Assembly: GCF_020099395.1 (NCBI RefSeq)
Contig: NZ_CP083590.1
Coordinates: 7,440,001 to 7,504,000 of the forward strand
Origin: Streptomyces mobaraensis
GTDB taxonomy: Bacteria > Actinomycetota > Actinomycetes > Streptomycetales > Streptomycetaceae
Length of the DNA: 64,000 bases
Reading direction: 5' to 3'
The notes beneath the pieces were generated by a model. It searched no databases and was not told where the DNA came from. It was given only the letters and a program-made list of their open reading frames with translations. Both the position numbers and the translations under genes were made by a program. The stretch's first letter is position 1. Every line of letters begins with the position of its first letter. Of the stretch, positions 61,376 through 64,000 are shown piece by piece.

Positions 61376-62031
61376 CCCGGCGGGCCACCGGGCGCCGCCG
61401 GCAGCGCGGCGGCGCGGAGGATCTGCCCCACCCCGAACCGGAACCGCGCCTCGAAATCGACGGACAGGAAGTCCTCCAGCGCGGCGCCCAGCCCCGGGAA
61501 CTCCCGTACGTCCACGCCCGCGCGCAGCCGGTCGCGGGCGCCGGTGGCGGGCACGGCCTGCTCCTCCTGGACGAGACCCAGGGTGAAGTAGAAGAGGTTC
61601 CAGGCCGTCCACGCGGCCGACCGGCGGTCGGGGCAGCCGCGCAGCAGCGCGGTCAGCAGGCGGTCGGCGACCGCCAGGGTCCGCGGCTCCGCGGGGAACG
61701 TGCCCGCGACGAGCGCGGCGCCGTCCCGGTGCCCGAGCATCGCCCGGCGCAGCCGCCCCAGCAGTTCGGCCGCCTGCTCGTCCCACTCCTCGGGCAGGTC
61801 CTCCAGCCCGACCTCCCCGAGGACGGCCTCCGCCATCGCGTCCAGCAGCCGGTCCTTGCTGCGGATGTGCCACATGACGGTGTTCATGCTGACACCGAGC
61901 TCCGCCGCGATCGCCCGGGTGGAGAGCTTGCCGATGCCGCCCCTGTCGAGGACGTCGAACGCCGCGCCGACCACGTGGTCGAGCGTGATGCCGACCTTGG
62001 AGCGGTCGGCCGTCCCTTGCTTCTTGGTCAC
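61351..62031 (-). CDS. TetR-class repressor with TetR_C (tetracycline repressor type) domain
   Basis: A 226-residue repressor similar to Tn10 TetR: HTH region LDHVVGAAFDVLDRGGIGKL, STRAIAAELGVSMNTVMWHI and RSKDRLLDAMAEAVL; ligand domain LLGRLRRAMLGHRDGAALVA and LFYFTLGLVQEEQA, corresponding to TetR(B) LLSHRDGAK and GHFTLGCVLEDQ. GTG 62031. It faces a truncated FAD hydroxylase with two tetO-like sites between. The C-terminal tail is longer than in TetR(B). It may sense a polyketide-like compound. Confidence 0.9.
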   Translation of the reverse strand: MTKKQGTADRSKVGITLDHVVGAAFDVLDRGGIGKLSTRAIAAELGVSMNTVMWHIRSKDRLLDAMAEAVLGEVGLEDLPEEWDEQAAELLGRLRRAMLGHRDGAALVAGTFPAEPRTLAVADRLLTALLRGCPDRRSAAWTAWNLFYFTLGLVQEEQAVPATGARDRLRAGVDVREFPGLGAALEDFLSVDFEARFRFGVGQILRAAALPAAPGGPPGQGRGISR

Positions 62032-62078
62032 TGATCGATTGTATCTTGGGCGCAGGCGGTCTTGGTCAGTGATAGAGA
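62023..62078. promoter_or_regulatory. Two tetO-like sites
   Basis: CTTGGTCACTGAT (62023-62035, covering the GTG of the repressor) and CTTGGTCAGTGAT (62061-62073) are direct repeats differing at one base. The second continues as TCAGTGATAGAGA (62066-62078), identical to 13 bases of the Tn10 tetO2 operator TCCCTATCAGTGATAGAGA. Confidence 0.65.
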
Positions 62079-62146
62079 CTCACGATTCGGTCAGTTCCGG
62101 CGAGTTCGGGGTGAGTCCGGTGAATTCGATGAGGGAGAGCGAAGCC

Positions 62147-62686
62147 ATGGAACAGAGCGTCGTCATCGTCGGCGGCGGGCCGACGGGGTCGTGGCTGGCC
62201 TGTGAACTGCGGGTGGCCGGCGTCCCCACGGTGGTCCTGGAGCGGGATCCGGGCATCGACCCGCGCTCCCGGGCGCTGACGGTCCACCCCCGGACGATCG
62301 AGACCCTGGCCCTCCGCGACGCCCACCGGGACCTGCTGGCCGAAGGCGGCCGGATCCCCAGCGGACACTTCGCGGTGCTCGACGAGCGCCTCGACTTCCG
62401 GGGGCTGGACACCGACTTCCCGTTCACGCTCACGATCCCGCAGGCGCGCACCACGGAACTGCTCCGGCGGCGCGCCCTCGGCCTGGGCGCGGACCTGCGG
62501 CGCGGACACCGGGTGACGGACTGCGCGGAGACCGGCGACGGGGTCGCCGTGTCGGTCGAGGGACCCGACGGGGCTGCCGGAGGCCGCCGACGGAGCCGGA
62601 TTGTCAGTGGTACCCCCTACCGTTGCGGACATGGGAACGGACAGGGGGACGGGCGTGGCAACGGACATCGCATACGTACGGGGTGA
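62147..62686 (+). pseudogene. FAD-dependent aromatic hydroxylase, truncated
   Basis: The first ~145 residues are a clear class A flavin hydroxylase N-terminus: VVIVGGGPTGSWLACELRVA (GxGxxG), VVLERDPGIDPRSRALTVHP and PFTLTIPQARTTELLRRRAL. After VEGPDGAAGG near 62580 the homology stops; the frame runs on as Arg/Gly-rich sequence to a TGA at 62684-62686 and overlaps the macro-domain gene. The DG and GD FAD motifs and the substrate domain are missing, about two thirds of the ~500-residue norm. ATG 62147 has GAGGGAGAG upstream. Probably a non-functional remnant. Confidence 0.85.
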
Positions 62687-63137
62687 CGCGACGGCACCGC
62701 GGGGCAAGGGGCCCCGGGTGATCGCGCACGTCTGCAACGACCTGGGCGGCTGGGGCAAGGGCTTCGTCGTGGCGCTCTCGCGGCGCTGGCCGGAGCCCGA
62801 GCGGGAGTACCGGCGCTGGCACCGCGCCCGCGCCGACAACGACTTCGGCCTCGGCGCCGTGAAAATGGTGCCGGTGGGACGGGAGTTGTGGATCGCCAAC
62901 ATGGTCGGGCAGCGCGGCATACGCACCGGCCGCGGCAGTGGTGTGCCCGTGCGCTACGAGGCGATCGACGCGGCCCTGGCGAAGCTCGCGGACGAGGCCG
63001 CCCGGCTCGGCGCCTCCGTGCACATGCCCCGCATCGGCTGCGGCCTGGCGGGAGGGCGCTGGGAGCGGGTGGAGCCCTTGATACGGGCGCGGCTGACGGA
63101 CCGGGGGATACCGGTCACGGTGTACGACCACGGCTGA
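62655..63137 (+). CDS. Macro-domain (ADP-ribose binding) protein
   Basis: A 160-residue single macro domain: IAYVRGDATAPRGKGPRVIA, AHVCNDLGGWGKGFVVALSR (the ADP-ribose loop with Asn and Gly-Gly) and HMPRIGCGLAGGRWERV (second loop). It could bind or hydrolyse ADP-ribose derivatives. GTG 62655 has GGGGGAC upstream; ATG 62631 is in frame but without a ribosome site. Its start lies inside the 3' end of the broken hydroxylase frame. Confidence 0.88.
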   Translation: MATDIAYVRGDATAPRGKGPRVIAHVCNDLGGWGKGFVVALSRRWPEPEREYRRWHRARADNDFGLGAVKMVPVGRELWIANMVGQRGIRTGRGSGVPVRYEAIDAALAKLADEAARLGASVHMPRIGCGLAGGRWERVEPLIRARLTDRGIPVTVYDHG

Positions 63138-63260
63138 CCGCGCCCGCCGTGGGCCCCCGGGTGGCGGTGGGCCCCGCCGGTCCTGTCCAGAACGGCACCC
63201 TTGCCACCACCCCGCGCGTACGCTGACGCCCAGGTATCACGGAGCACGAAAGGGATCATC

Positions 63261-64000
63261 GTGCGCACACCTCTCTCCTGGCTCGCCGACCGCTATACGC
63301 TCGCGCCCCGCAGCGTCCGATGGGCAACGCTCCTTTCGGTCGTGGCCAGTATCGGCATCGTCGTCACCGGTGGCGTCGTCCGCGTCACCGGCTCCGGTCT
63401 GGGCTGTACGGACTGGCCGGCCTGTTCGGACAGCACCCTCGCCCCGACCGCGGAGATGGGGATGCACGGTGCCATCGAGTTCGGCAACCGCCTGCTCACC
63501 GGCGTGCTCTGCGCCATCGTGGGCTGGGTCATCGTCGCGGCGCGGCTCCAGCGCACCCCGATGCCCTCCGTACTGCGCGGCGGCTGGGCGCAGTTCTGGA
63601 TCGTCGTTCTGAACGCGCTGGTCGGCGGCCTCACCGTCAAGATGAAGCTCAGCCCGTACATCGTCGCCGCGCACTTCCTCGCCGCGATGCTGCTGCTCAC
63701 GGCCGCGGTGGTCACCTGGCACCGGGTCCGGCGGCACGGAGAGGAGGCGAGACCGGCGGTGCCGATGCCGCCGGCCGTCCGCCCCGCCACCGTCGCCCTG
63801 GTCGCCGCCAACGCCCTCCTCATCCTGGTGGGCACCCTCGCCACGGGCACCGGCCCGCACGCCGGTGACTCGTCCGACGTCTCCCGGATGCCCCTGAACT
63901 GGAGGTTCGTCACCACGCTGCACGGTCTGCTGGGCGCCGCCGTGCTGGGCCTGCTGGTCTACCTGCTGTCCGTCCTGCCCAAGCGCGGCCACGCCCTGGC
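63261..64000 (+). CDS. ctaA: Heme A synthase, CtaA/COX15 family (runs off the right edge)
   Basis: The N-terminal 246 residues of a multi-helix membrane enzyme: LSVVASIGIVVTGGVVRVTG, SGLGCTDWPAC (conserved Cys pair), HGAIEFGNRLLTG (heme-ligand His), and AAHFLAAMLLLTAAVVTWHR. This is the COX15-type heme A synthase that oxidises heme O for cytochrome c oxidase. GTG 63261 has AAAGGG upstream. The C-terminal third is outside the window. It is the only clear respiratory core gene here. Confidence 0.92.
   Translation, partial: MRTPLSWLADRYTLAPRSVRWATLLSVVASIGIVVTGGVVRVTGSGLGCTDWPACSDSTLAPTAEMGMHGAIEFGNRLLTGVLCAIVGWVIVAARLQRTPMPSVLRGGWAQFWIVVLNALVGGLTVKMKLSPYIVAAHFLAAMLLLTAAVVTWHRVRRHGEEARPAVPMPPAVRPATVALVAANALLILVGTLATGTGPHAGDSSDVSRMPLNWRFVTTLHGLLGAAVLGLLVYLLSVLPKRGHAL

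Overview
The window is about 73% GC with Streptomyces-type codon use, short GGAGG ribosome sites and frequent GTG starts. It also carries typical Streptomyces families: TerD, LytR-CpsA-Psr, DUF4190, DUF5133, DUF4360, STAS anti-sigma antagonist, TetR-class repressors, a bacterial serpin and a CtaA heme A synthase. It therefore looks like a chromosomal segment, probably accessory or arm-proximal, of a Streptomyces or close relative. I see no rRNA, tRNA, CRISPR, insertion sequence or phage genes. The last gene (ctaA) is core; most of the rest is regulatory, secreted, efflux and stress functions.

Layout. 1-4.1 kb: the N-terminal part of a large ATP-binding LuxR-type regulator, divergent from a metallo-beta-lactamase-fold hydrolase and a type B carboxylesterase. 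4.1-9.1 kb: small membrane proteins, an amino-acid permease broken by one extra base in a homopolymer, a ChaA-like antiporter and a tandem universal stress protein. 9.1-15.5 kb: a beta-lactamase-fold serine hydrolase, a chloramphenicol-type MFS exporter with its TetR, a coupled isochorismatase/GNAT pair, a second GNAT and an HD protein. 15.6-18.8 kb: terD, a membrane protein and an LCP ligase; terD and the LCP gene share an upstream motif. 19-25 kb: methyltransferase, serpin, 2-oxoglutarate dioxygenase and a three-gene PRC-barrel operon. 25-28 kb: secreted transglycosylase, PAP2-DAG kinase fusion and STAS protein.

28-36 kb: an FAD monooxygenase divergent from a GntR-TetR fusion regulator, another FAD monooxygenase, an M9A collagenase, a molybdopterin-domain protein and a second TerD. 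36-47 kb: MFS exporter, a duplicated pair of secreted DUF4360 proteins, an APH-type kinase, several exported hydrolases and a class A PBP lacking the SxxK lysine. 47-53 kb: an 1125-residue helical-repeat protein and another MFS exporter. 53.7-57 kb: a short deoxysugar cassette (3,5-epimerase, 4-ketoreductase, 3Fe-4S ferredoxin, sugar aminotransferase) without the other genes of a full pathway. 57-64 kb: a YceI fusion, a second metallo-hydrolase divergent from an amidase operon, a tetracycline-repressor-like TetR facing a truncated FAD hydroxylase over tetO-like sites, a macro-domain protein and the start of ctaA.

The most distinctive non-coding content is a set of intergenic tandem repeats (periods 28, 12, 11, 31, about 10 and 13 bp) and several well-formed candidate operators in divergent or autoregulatory positions. 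The best candidates for something undescribed are the small sugar/ferredoxin cassette with its phased 13-bp repeat, the PRC-barrel triplet with its 51-residue membrane microprotein, the GntR-TetR fusion with its GTGCACTAGTGC sites, and the motif shared by terD and the LCP gene with its minute overlapping leader ORF. All functional statements rest on motif recognition by eye; no database search was run.
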